A stretch of 46,997 bases of DNA from Burkholderiales bacterium (GCA_947377275.1 CANCFV010000016.1:1-46997), one strand, 5' to 3'. Positions 34,499 to 42,273 are shown, counted from the first letter of the stretch. Numbers and translations: made by a program. The notes: generated by a model not told the origin, from the letters alone.

Positions 34499-36427
34499 TC
34501 AGCGCTGAGCCAGCAAGGGCGCAGGCTCCAGCCCCTGCTGGTGACGTTCGACCATGCGTTTGAGCAAGGCGTTGAAGTCGCGCGTGTAAGCGGCACTGTC
34601 AAACAGGGGGGCTGTGTCGCGCGCGCGATCCAAGTGATCTTTCAGACGCTGAATGGCTTGTGGGTCGCTCGCCAGTTGCACCACCTTGTCGTGGTACTCG
34701 GCCAAGCTGTCCGCAATGAGTTCTGGCAAACCCACAGCATTGAGCAGACTGGACGCCACCCTGGAGGCAAACGTCTTGCCCCGGTAGGTCACCACTGGCA
34801 GCCCCGACCACAAGGCATCGCTGGCGGTGGTGTGGGCATTGCAAGGCCAGGTGTCGATGAAGACATCGGCCAGTCGGATGCGATTGATGTGCTCCGTCAA
34901 GCCCAGACGGGGCGCCCAATGGATGCGCGACAGGTCCACGCCACGCACAGACAGCTCTTCTTCCAGGTGGGGCCGGGCTTGGCCGTGCCAGTCCAGCAAC
35001 CACAGCACCGCGTTCGGGATGTCGTTGAGCAAGCCGCACCACACGTCCAGCACCTCATCAGAGATCTTGTAAGCCTGGTTAAACCCACACAGCACGACAG
35101 CGTCTTCTGACAGTCCCGCTTCGGCGCGGGTCATGGGCGAAGGGCGGATGCGCTGCTGGTCATTGGGCTGATAACAGATCGGCATTTGGGCGATTTGCTC
35201 AGCAAAGTGAGTGGCATGCTCGATGGGCGTGACGATGGGATCACCAATGATGTAGTCCATGTAGTCGCCTCCTGTGGTGCCCGGAAAGCCCAGGAACGTG
35301 GCTTGTACGGGGGCTGGGCGACGCGCCATGACGCTCATGCGGTTTTCGGCCGTAAAGCCCTTGAGGTCGATCAGCAGGTCGATCTGGTCGTCGGCAATGC
35401 GCTGGGCAATGTCTTGGTCGGGCACGCCACGCAAGTTCACAAAGTGCTCGGCCGATTGCTCCACGCGCAAGCGCATGGCTGTGCGCTCGATGTTGGAACC
35501 GTGGGAGTACAAAAACACCTCGAACTGGCTTCGGTCGGTTTGCTCGAACACCTCGCACATCAGCACACACGTGGCGTGTTGGTGGAAGTCGGCCGAGAGG
35601 TAGCCCAGGCGAATCCGGCCTTCGGTGCGGGGCCGTGCATGGCGCACCGCTGGCTTGATGCCGCGCCAGTTGTTGCTCATCAGGCGGCACGCCTTAAGCT
35701 GGTGCAGGGGGTCGTCGACCAGCGTGATGTGCGCAAACGGGGCTGTCATGATCGCTGCGTTGTCAGCAGCAGCCTCGACCAACGCTTTCATCTTCTGCTC
35801 GGCCTCGCGTGCATGCGTCCAGCGGCAGCTCTCGCGCTCAGCGTAAGCCAGCATGCCGTGGACATGCAGTTCGTAGGCCCCCAAGCCGAGCAGCAAGCCC
35901 GTGCGAAAGCACTCCGAGGCCTCCTCTTTGAGCAACAGCTCATAAAAGGAGATGCCCATGCGGTAGTGCGACAAGGCGTCGTCCATCTGCTCCTGCAGCG
36001 TGTTCATGAAAATCGGAATGGCTTGCTGATGCTGACCTGAGTTCTGCAATGCGCAGGCCATGGCACTCCAGTAATCGTGGTCGTGCCTGGCCTCCTCCTT
36101 CACCGACTTCAACAATTCGATGATGTCGCCGTGGCGTTGCAGCCGATTGAGGGCGCCCACCTTGAGCATGAGTGCCAGCTCAGAGGCCGGGTTCTGCTTG
36201 AGCGCTTTGCCGCTGTACCTGACCGAGTCTTCAAATTGACCGACCTTGTGCGCCGCCTTCGCTGCGTTCAACAAATAGACATCGTCATTGGGCGACTGCT
36301 TGAGCGCTGCCTCGAACGCCTTGAGTGCGTCGCCCCAGTCGCCGCGCTTGCCCAACGCAACGCCTCGTTCCCAATGCTGATGCGCCTGGCGGACAGAACG
36401 GGAATGGGGCTTTTGCAAGGCGAGCAT
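34499..36427 (-). CDS. TPR-OGT (SPINDLY family) protein O-glycosyltransferase
   Basis: A 642-residue protein with tetratricopeptide repeats in about residues 15-150 and a C-terminal GT41 domain. GT41 signatures are YLSADFHQH, FLGFPGTTGGDYMDYIIGD, CGFNQAYKI with the conserved lysine, and DTWPCNAHTTASDALWSGLPVVT. Eukaryotic relatives add GlcNAc or fucose to Ser/Thr of intracellular proteins; bacterial ones can modify flagellin. The gene opens the glycan operon and is divergent from flagellin 1, so flagellin is its likely acceptor. GAGGT precedes the ATG. Confidence 0.9.
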   Translation of the reverse strand: MLALQKPHSRSVRQAHQHWERGVALGKRGDWGDALKAFEAALKQSPNDDVYLLNAAKAAHKVGQFEDSVRYSGKALKQNPASELALMLKVGALNRLQRHGDIIELLKSVKEEARHDHDYWSAMACALQNSGQHQQAIPIFMNTLQEQMDDALSHYRMGISFYELLLKEEASECFRTGLLLGLGAYELHVHGMLAYAERESCRWTHAREAEQKMKALVEAAADNAAIMTAPFAHITLVDDPLHQLKACRLMSNNWRGIKPAVRHARPRTEGRIRLGYLSADFHQHATCVLMCEVFEQTDRSQFEVFLYSHGSNIERTAMRLRVEQSAEHFVNLRGVPDQDIAQRIADDQIDLLIDLKGFTAENRMSVMARRPAPVQATFLGFPGTTGGDYMDYIIGDPIVTPIEHATHFAEQIAQMPICYQPNDQQRIRPSPMTRAEAGLSEDAVVLCGFNQAYKISDEVLDVWCGLLNDIPNAVLWLLDWHGQARPHLEEELSVRGVDLSRIHWAPRLGLTEHINRIRLADVFIDTWPCNAHTTASDALWSGLPVVTYRGKTFASRVASSLLNAVGLPELIADSLAEYHDKVVQLASDPQAIQRLKDHLDRARDTAPLFDSAAYTRDFNALLKRMVERHQQGLEPAPLLAQR

Positions 36428-36502
36428 GGCGACCTCAGGACATTGGTGCGTAGACGGAAAGGCCAGTGAAAGCCCGAATTCAGTCTAGAAGACGCACAAC
36501 CC

Positions 36503-36529
36503 TCAAGAACTCACCAAGTGCGCCGAAAA
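36503..36529 (+). promoter_or_regulatory. FliA-type promoter P1 of flagellin 1
   Basis: TCAAG-N14-GCCGAAAA, seven of eight matches to the GCCGAATA-like/GCCGATAA -10 and the same spacing as the fliD and fliS sites. It would give a leader of roughly 275 nt. Confidence 0.65.
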
Positions 36530-36599
36530 CGAGTGCCATTTCCTGCAGACGTCAAGCAGCGCTTGTGCAAACAGCTTGTAAAAGCGTGAAAAAAGGCCC

Positions 36600-36627
36600 T
36601 CAAGAAGGCCAATACCGGGGTCGATAA
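36600..36627 (+). promoter_or_regulatory. FliA-type promoter P2 of flagellin 1
   Basis: TCAAG-N15-GTCGATAA, one base wider than the other sites in the window. It lies about 97 bp after P1 and would give a leader of roughly 175-180 nt. Confidence 0.6.
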
Positions 36628-36629
36628 AC

Positions 36630-36783
36630 AAACCAACGGGATCGCAAGGTTTCGGGGTCCGGTTAGCCGGCCAGAGCTTCACGTGGATTCATCCACAAGG
36701 GCGAAGGACTGACTAGCGTCGGGCAGGTCACGCTGAAGACGTCGCAAGACCCAACAGCACTTGTTCGCCGGCGCTATCGCCGG
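36630..36783 (+). promoter_or_regulatory. structured 5' leader of flagellin 1
   Basis: The 36428-36811 gap holds no gene. Downstream of P2 the transcript could fold into four stems in order: AAACC/GGTTT (36630-36652), CCGG-TTAG-CCGG (36659-36670), GTGGAT/ATCCAC (36683-36696) and CCGGCG-CTAT-CGCCGG (36768-36783). The last lies 28 bp before the ATG. No known RNA family was recognised. The stems are read by eye and not energy-evaluated. Confidence 0.4.
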
Positions 36784-36811
36784 GTAGTAATCATCGCCAA
36801 AGGATCACATC

Positions 36812-37753
36812 ATGTCCACTTCAGTCAACACCAACGTCGTTTCGCTCAATGCGCAACGCAATCTGTCCTCTTCTCAAAGCAGCCTGGCCATGGCCATGCA
36901 GCGCCTTTCATCAGGCCTGCGTGTGAACTCTGCCAAAGACGACGCTGCCGGTCTTGCCATTGCCGAGCGCATGAATGCGCAAGTCAAGGGCATGAACGTC
37001 GCGGTGCGCAACGCCAACGACGGCATCTCGATGACGCAGACCGCTGAAGGTGCGCTGGGGAAAATCGGCGACAACCTGCAGCGCATGCGTGAACTGGCTG
37101 TGCAATCGCGTAACGCCACCAACAGCGATGGCGACCGCGAGAACCTGCAAAAGGAATTCAAAGAACTGCAGTCTGAAATCAGCCGCACCGTGGACGGCAC
37201 CAAGTTCAACGGCACGGCCATGTTTGCCTCGGGCGCCGCCACACAGATCTCATTCCAAGTGGGTGCTGGCACCAAGGCAGAAGACCGCATCACCATCGAA
37301 GGTGCAGCACTGGGCGGCGGCACCGCCACCTCGGCTTCGTCGGCCATTTCCTCCACCACTGCCACAGCCGAAGCTGACCTGGTCTCCACGGTCACCTCCA
37401 ACTGGGACGGCACCAACGGCATCTCGATCGGCGGTGGCGCATCTGGCGCAGCGACCAACATCGCGACCGTCAGCCAAGTCGATGACGCAATCAACGCGAT
37501 CGACAAGGCCATGGACCTGGTCAACAACAAGCGAGCCAACTTCGGTGCCTCTCAAAACCGCTTTGAAGCCGTGATCTCGAACCTGCAAACCAACATCGAG
37601 AACCAAGCTGCAGCCCGTGGCCGTATCGTCGACGCCGACTTTGCGACGGAAACGTCGAACCTGTCTCGATCGCAGATCCTGCAGCAGGCCGGTACCGCGA
37701 TGGTGGCGCAGGCCAACCAGCTGCCCCAGCAGGTCCTCAGCCTCCTGCGTTGA
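36812..37753 (+). CDS. fliC: flagellin 1
   Basis: The filament subunit, 313 residues. The conserved D0/D1 ends are complete: NVVSLNAQRNL and LRVNSAKDDAAGLAIAERM at the N-terminus, QNRFEAVISNLQ and LSRSQILQQAGTAM at the C-terminus. The centre (about 150-230) is short, and residues 168-190 are very rich in Ser, Thr and Ala, so they are surface candidates for O-glycans. AAGGA precedes the ATG. Two FliA-type promoters lie upstream and a terminator follows. The divergent glycan operon begins 384 bp away. Confidence 0.96.
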   Translation: MSTSVNTNVVSLNAQRNLSSSQSSLAMAMQRLSSGLRVNSAKDDAAGLAIAERMNAQVKGMNVAVRNANDGISMTQTAEGALGKIGDNLQRMRELAVQSRNATNSDGDRENLQKEFKELQSEISRTVDGTKFNGTAMFASGAATQISFQVGAGTKAEDRITIEGAALGGGTATSASSAISSTTATAEADLVSTVTSNWDGTNGISIGGGASGAATNIATVSQVDDAINAIDKAMDLVNNKRANFGASQNRFEAVISNLQTNIENQAAARGRIVDADFATETSNLSRSQILQQAGTAMVAQANQLPQQVLSLLR

Positions 37754-37798
37754 TCCAGACCTCACGTCCTGGCGCTTATCGAACAAGCGCCGCCCAGA

Positions 37799-37823
37799 AA
37801 GCCGCCCCCCGGGGCGGCTTTTT
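37799..37823 (+). terminator. terminator after flagellin 1
   Basis: A perfect 10-bp stem AAGCCGCCCC / GGGGCGGCTT with a 2-base loop, followed by a short T tract. It begins about 45 bp after the flagellin 1 stop, so flagellin 2 needs its own promoter for strong expression. Confidence 0.9.
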
Positions 37824-37935
37824 CACGTTCAGGAATTAAAGAGAACTGGGGGTGAAAAGCGCTCTTCATCGGGTTTTTGCTCGTGCTTGATTTGGTCGAA
37901 TATCACTGCACAGGTCAGAGTTTCCCGATTGCATC

Positions 37936-37954
37936 TTTGGCCATTCTTCTGCCT
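37936..37954 (+). promoter_or_regulatory. weak sigma-54-like site upstream of flagellin 2
   Basis: TTTGGCCATTCTTCTGCCT has the GG-N10-GC spacing of a sigma-54 promoter but only part of the wider consensus. It lies 56 bp before the flagellin 2 start. No clear FliA-type site is seen in 37824-38007, which otherwise holds nothing I can identify. Confidence 0.2.
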
Positions 37955-38007
37955 TGAAGCCGGCCGGCATGCGAGCCGGGAGTCTTTAGATTCTTTAGGA
38001 GTTCACC

Positions 38008-38952
38008 ATGCCCCAAACGATCAACACGAACATCGTCTCGCTCAACTCGCAGCGAAACCTGAACATGTCGCAAACATCGCTTGCGACGTCCATGCAGCGG
38101 CTGTCGTCTGGCCTGCGTGTGAACTCCGCCAAGGACGACGCCGCCGGCCTGGCCATCGCGGAACGGATGAACACCCAGGTGCGCGGCATGAACGTCGCCA
38201 TTCGCAACGCCAATGACGGCATCTCGCTGGCGCAAACCGCTGAAGGCGCGCTGGGCAAGATCGGTGACAACCTCCAGCGCATGCGTGAGCTGGCGGTTCA
38301 GTCCCGCAATGCCACCAACAGCGATGGCGACCGCGAGAACTTGCAGAAGGAATTCATCCAGCTGCAAAACGAAATCTCTCGCACAGTGGACGGAACCAAG
38401 TTCAACGGCAGCGCCCTGTTTGCATCAGGCACCGCCACCACCCTGTCGTTCCAGGTCGGCGCAGGCACCGCAGCGACCGACAAAATCGACGTGACCGGCG
38501 CCCTGCTGGGTGGCGGCACGGCCATGTCGGCTGCCTCCGCGATCGAGTCCACCTCAACAACGGCTGAGCCCGACCTCATTGCCACCATCACCGCCCAATG
38601 GGACGGGACCAATGGCGTGGCCATCGGCGGCGCGGCGTCGGGCGCATCAACCACAATCTCCAGCGTGACGCAGGTCGACGACGCGATCAACATGATCGAC
38701 AAGGCCCTGAACGTGATCAACGACAAGCGCGCGGCCTTCGGTGCGACCCAAAACCGCTTCGAAGCCGTGATCTCGAACCTGCAGACGAGCGTCGAGAACC
38801 AAGCCGCTGCGCGGGGCCGGATCATGGATGCCGACTTCGCAGCAGAAACCTCGAACCTGTCTCGATCGCAGATCTTGCAGCAGGCAGGCACGGCGATGGT
38901 GGCGCAGGCCAACCAGTTGCCCCAGCAGGTCCTGAGCCTGCTCAAGGGCTAA
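38008..38952 (+). CDS. fliC: flagellin 2
   Basis: A second flagellin of 314 residues, about three quarters identical to flagellin 1 by eye. It has the same intact D0/D1 ends and a similarly Ser/Thr/Ala-rich centre (GGGTAMSAASAIESTSTTA). Differences cluster in the first 30 residues and the centre, whereas the last 60 codons are nearly the same at DNA level. AGGAG precedes the ATG. It could be a minor or differently regulated filament subunit. Confidence 0.96.
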   Translation: MPQTINTNIVSLNSQRNLNMSQTSLATSMQRLSSGLRVNSAKDDAAGLAIAERMNTQVRGMNVAIRNANDGISLAQTAEGALGKIGDNLQRMRELAVQSRNATNSDGDRENLQKEFIQLQNEISRTVDGTKFNGSALFASGTATTLSFQVGAGTAATDKIDVTGALLGGGTAMSAASAIESTSTTAEPDLIATITAQWDGTNGVAIGGAASGASTTISSVTQVDDAINMIDKALNVINDKRAAFGATQNRFEAVISNLQTSVENQAAARGRIMDADFAAETSNLSRSQILQQAGTAMVAQANQLPQQVLSLLKG

Positions 38953-38988
38953 ACCGAACATTACGTCACAACTTGGTCGACGCAACGC

Positions 38989-39015
38989 TCAAGTTGCATG
39001 ATGGTCTGCCGAAAG
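38989..39015 (+). promoter_or_regulatory. FliA-type promoter of fliD
   Basis: TCAAG-N14-GCCGAAAG, with the same architecture as the other FliA-type sites here. The predicted transcription start falls near 39022, at the base of a hairpin. Confidence 0.7.
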
Positions 39016-39019
39016 CAAC

Positions 39020-39053
39020 GATGTCCAGGCGGAGTATCGACCGCCAGGACATC
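39020..39053 (+). repeat. hairpin at the predicted fliD mRNA 5' end
   Basis: GATGTCCAGGCGG pairs with CCGCCAGGACATC over 13 positions with one A-A mismatch and an 8-base loop. It lies just after the promoter and 10 bp before the ribosome binding site GAGAGGGG. It may also act as a weak terminator for flagellin 2, but the T-run is short. Confidence 0.6.
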
Positions 39054-39075
39054 TTTGCATTGAGAGGGGTACACC

Positions 39076-40521
39076 ATGGCCACATTGAGCTCACTGGGCG
39101 TCGGCAGCGGCTTGGATGCTGAAACGATCGTCACCAAACTGGTCGCCATCGAAAAGCAACCAGAGGCCGCCATTGTTGCGACAAACAAAGACCTCAGCAC
39201 CCAGGTGTCCACTTGGGGCAAGGTTCAGAGCACATTTTCAGCATTGCAAGATGCGGCCAATGCCCTCAACAAAAGCACCTTCTGGGATGCCACCAAGGGC
39301 ACATCCAGCGACGACAGCACCGTGAGCGTCACCACCGGCGCGTCCAGCAGTGCGGGCTCTTACAGCATTTCGGTGCAGTCGCTTGCCGCCTCTCAGTACG
39401 TCGCCAGCCAAGCCTATGCGGCCAGCACCACCTCGGTGGGCCAAGGCAGCATCAAGATCGAGTTGGGCACCTACGTGTCTGACAACGCCACCCCGCCTGC
39501 GGTGACCTTCAATGCCAAGGTTGCCGCCTCCGCAGTCAACATACCGATTGGCCCGGGCGACGACACCCTCGAAAAAATCCGCGACCGCATCAACTCGGCC
39601 AATGCCGGCGTCACCGCATCGTTGGTCAATGACGCCGCCGGGGCTCGCCTCGTCATGCGGGGTCCCAGTGGCGATAGCAATGCCTTCAAGGTGTCCATCA
39701 CCGAAGACAGCGCAGCCCCTGGCTTGTCTGCGTTGGCCTTCGATGCATCGACTGGTGGCACCAGTGCCATGAACCGCACGCAATCGGCCAGCAACGCAAA
39801 GGCCACCATCAATGGCCTGCAAGTGAGCACCGAGAGCAACACCATGAGCGGCGTGGTCGATGGGCTGACACTGACGCTGGGCAAGGTCACCACCTCGCCT
39901 GTGACGGTCAATGTCACCAAAGACACAGACAGCATCACCAAGGGCCTCAGCGACTTCACCACCGCCTACAACAACGTGGTGAGCACCATCCGTGTCCAGA
40001 GCCTGTACGACCCGGCTTCCAAAACGGGCGGCCCCCTGCAAGGCGATGCCACGGCTCGTGGCTTGCTAAGCCAGTTGCGCAGCCTGGTCGGCAGTGGCTC
40101 CGGTGCCTCCAGCGTGTTTGGTCGCTTCTCTGACATTGGCATTGACATCGCCACCGATGGCACCTTGTCCAGCAACAGCGCCAAGCTCGGGAAGGCGCTG
40201 AGCACCAACGGGGCGGAACTCAAAAAGTTTTTCTCGAACACCAATGACACCGATGCCAGCAAGAACGGCATGTCTCAGATGATCAGCAAGCTCAGCGGGC
40301 AACTGCTCGGCTCCGACGGTGCGATCAAAACCCGCACCGACGGCCTGAATGCGACCATCACACGCAACAAGGCCAGGATCGACAGCATCGACGCCAAGGC
40401 CGCTCTGGTGGAGAAGCGACTGCGTGCCCAGTACACAGCCCTTGACACCAGCATCTCCAAGCTCAATGGCTTGTCCACCTACGTCTCGGCACAACTGGCC
40501 GCGCTGAACAAAACCGCTTGA
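39076..40521 (+). CDS. fliD: flagellar filament cap protein FliD
   Basis: Hook-associated protein 2, 481 residues, which caps the filament and directs flagellin insertion. The N-terminus SSLGVGSGLDAETIVTKLVAIEKQP is the FliD N-terminal domain, and the C-terminal domain covers about 250-470, ending in a coiled-coil with LVEKRLRAQYTALDTSISKLNGLSTYVSAQL. GAGAGGGG precedes the ATG. Its own FliA-type promoter lies upstream. fliS follows. Confidence 0.95.
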   Translation: MATLSSLGVGSGLDAETIVTKLVAIEKQPEAAIVATNKDLSTQVSTWGKVQSTFSALQDAANALNKSTFWDATKGTSSDDSTVSVTTGASSSAGSYSISVQSLAASQYVASQAYAASTTSVGQGSIKIELGTYVSDNATPPAVTFNAKVAASAVNIPIGPGDDTLEKIRDRINSANAGVTASLVNDAAGARLVMRGPSGDSNAFKVSITEDSAAPGLSALAFDASTGGTSAMNRTQSASNAKATINGLQVSTESNTMSGVVDGLTLTLGKVTTSPVTVNVTKDTDSITKGLSDFTTAYNNVVSTIRVQSLYDPASKTGGPLQGDATARGLLSQLRSLVGSGSGASSVFGRFSDIGIDIATDGTLSSNSAKLGKALSTNGAELKKFFSNTNDTDASKNGMSQMISKLSGQLLGSDGAIKTRTDGLNATITRNKARIDSIDAKAALVEKRLRAQYTALDTSISKLNGLSTYVSAQLAALNKTA

Positions 40522-40556
40522 GGCACAACACCTGTCAGTTTGATCGATGGCATCGT

Positions 40557-40583
40557 TCAAGGTCCTGAGCCAGCAGTCGATAA
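40557..40583 (+). promoter_or_regulatory. FliA-type promoter of fliS
   Basis: TCAAG-N14-GTCGATAA, the best site in the window. Transcription would start near 40590, downstream of an in-frame ATG at 40547, which shows that this ATG is not the main fliS start. Confidence 0.72.
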
Positions 40584-40618
40584 CAAATACATCCAAGACA
40601 ACACAGCAGAGCTTCAAG

Positions 40619-41083
40619 ATGTTTGCACCTGCCAGCCCCTTCTCTCGCCCACTGCCTGCCGGTGATCGCACGATGTCTGCGATGTATCGCCAAATCGGCG
40701 TTGAAACCAGCATCAGTGGCGCCAGCCCTCATCAGCTCATCAAGCTGCTCTTCAACGGCTACTTCGAGGCCCTGACTGAAGCGAAGGGCGCGATGCCCAA
40801 GAAAGACCATGAGGGCAAAGGCAAGGCCATCGGCCGGGCCATCCGCATCGTCGATGAAGGCCTCAAGGCCAGCCTCGACCTGAGTGCAGGCGGAGAGATT
40901 GCGCGCAACCTCAATGACCTCTACAGCTACATCTGCATCCGCTTGACGCATGCCAATCTGCACAACGACGAAAAGGCACTGGACGAATGCGCAAATCTGA
41001 TGACGCCAGTCAAGGAAGCATGGGACGCCATTCAAACCAACGCAGGCCAGGTTCAAGCCAGCCGCATGGAGTTGCAAGCATGA
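40619..41083 (+). CDS. fliS: flagellar export chaperone FliS
   Basis: A cytosolic chaperone that binds the C-terminus of flagellin before export. The 154-residue protein has the family start MYRQIGVETSISGASPHQLIKLLFNGYFEAL and a helical C-terminus. It is somewhat longer than usual because of an N-terminal extension, MFAPASPFSRPLPAG. I placed the start at 40619, the first ATG after the FliA-type promoter; the family-like MSAMY start at 40673 is a possible alternative. Its stop overlaps the next ATG. Confidence 0.9.
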   Translation: MFAPASPFSRPLPAGDRTMSAMYRQIGVETSISGASPHQLIKLLFNGYFEALTEAKGAMPKKDHEGKGKAIGRAIRIVDEGLKASLDLSAGGEIARNLNDLYSYICIRLTHANLHNDEKALDECANLMTPVKEAWDAIQTNAGQVQASRMELQA

Positions 41084-41427
41084 ACGCCCCCGAACTGCTC
41101 ATGCCCGCCGACGAAGAGTTGGCCCACGGCAACCTGCTCAGCTACTACGAAGCGATCGAACATGCCAGCCACGACATGCTCACAGCAGCACGCGCGGGCG
41201 ACTGGGACACGGTCGTCAAATTGGAAGGCGCATGCGCCGTTCTGATTGCTCAGTTGCGCCATGCCAGCGATGAACACCCGCTGGAGTCAAGCGAGCTGAC
41301 TCAGAAGACGCGCATCATGCAGCGCATCCTGGTCAATGACGCCGAAATACGCAACCTCGCCGAGCCCTGGATCAATGACCTGGGCAACATGATGGGGACC
41401 TCGACCGATCCACAAAAGATGCACTGA
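41080..41427 (+). CDS. fliT: FliT-like flagellar protein
   Basis: A 115-residue helical protein coupled to fliS by an ATGA overlap, the usual place of fliT, the export chaperone of FliD. Sequence similarity within FliT is low, so the name rests mainly on position, size and helical pattern (SYYEAIEHASHDMLTAARAGDWDTVVKLEGACAVLI). In many betaproteobacteria this gene is annotated only as hypothetical. Confidence 0.72.
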   Translation: MNAPELLMPADEELAHGNLLSYYEAIEHASHDMLTAARAGDWDTVVKLEGACAVLIAQLRHASDEHPLESSELTQKTRIMQRILVNDAEIRNLAEPWINDLGNMMGTSTDPQKMH

Positions 41428-41476
41428 GCGCAGGCCGACAGGCCTGGCGCCACGTACAACCCGAAAGCCCCAGCAG

Positions 41477-42217
41477 ATGTCCACGTCAAGCTCCAGGTCC
41501 GCAGTCAGCGCATTGGACGACTATCGCATCGGCAACTCGGTCGAGATCATGGCCTTGCTGCAGCAGTTGCTCGACAGCAATGCCCTGATCACCCTCAGCG
41601 CACCCAATGGCAGCTGCTACACCACCTTGCTGCGCAGCGCAGACAGCAAGCGCGGCATCATCTGCCTGAGCGCGAGTGCACACGATGCCCCCTTGCAATC
41701 GCTGCTCTCTGGCGACGAGGTGGTGGCCGTGGCTTACCTCAACAGCATCAAAGTGCAGTTCGATTTGATCGGTGCGGTGCTGGTGAACGGACCCAGCGAT
41801 CAGGCGATCAATGCGCGCCTGCCACAAGAGATGTACCGCTTTCAGCGACGATCCGCTTTCCGCGTGCGCCCGCTGAGCAGCCGCATGCCGACCGCACAGT
41901 TCCCGCACCCGGCAATGCCCGACATGACCTTGTCCCTGCGTGTGCTGGACATCAGCCTGAGTGGCGTGGCCTTGTTTCTCCCGGAAAACGTGCCCCCCAT
42001 CGACGCGGGCGTGCGCATCGGACAATGCCAGCTGACGCTGGACGACGACACCCAGATCACCACCGGCCTGCTGATCCAGCACGTCACCTCCATCCACCCA
42101 GAGACCAAAGGCCTCCGCCTGGGATGCGAGCTGATCACGCTGGATTGGGGCGATCGGAGCCTGCAAAGCTACATCAACCTGACGCAAAAGCGCCGCCTGG
42201 CGCTGCCGTCAGTCTGA
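41477..42217 (+). CDS. YcgR-type PilZ domain protein (c-di-GMP effector)
   Basis: A 246-residue flagellar brake-type protein. An N-terminal YcgR domain (about 15-115) is followed by a PilZ domain. The c-di-GMP motif is complete: RRSAFR with R125 and R129, and D158-x-S160-x-x-G163. By analogy with YcgR it would bind c-di-GMP and slow or stop the motor. It lies 49 bp after the FliT-like gene. A weak FliA-like pattern (AAAAG-N15-GCCGACAG, 41414-41441) overlaps the end of that gene. Confidence 0.88.
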   Translation: MSTSSSRSAVSALDDYRIGNSVEIMALLQQLLDSNALITLSAPNGSCYTTLLRSADSKRGIICLSASAHDAPLQSLLSGDEVVAVAYLNSIKVQFDLIGAVLVNGPSDQAINARLPQEMYRFQRRSAFRVRPLSSRMPTAQFPHPAMPDMTLSLRVLDISLSGVALFLPENVPPIDAGVRIGQCQLTLDDDTQITTGLLIQHVTSIHPETKGLRLGCELITLDWGDRSLQSYINLTQKRRLALPSV

Positions 42218-42273
42218 CCAGCTGGCACCCGCCCTGCGCAAGCGAGCCGAGCTCGGGCTGCTAGCATTCGGGG

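Noticed and set aside
36522-36537. Minus-strand sigma-54 promoter for the glycan operon (TGGCACTCGTTTTCGG)
   Set aside because: The -12 GC is not at the required distance, and the same bases fit a plus-strand FliA-type -10 better.
36630-36700. Class I c-di-GMP riboswitch in the flagellin 1 leader
   Set aside because: AAACC and GCAA elements are present, but the P2 stem, the GACGCAAAGCC block and the receptor spacing are missing.
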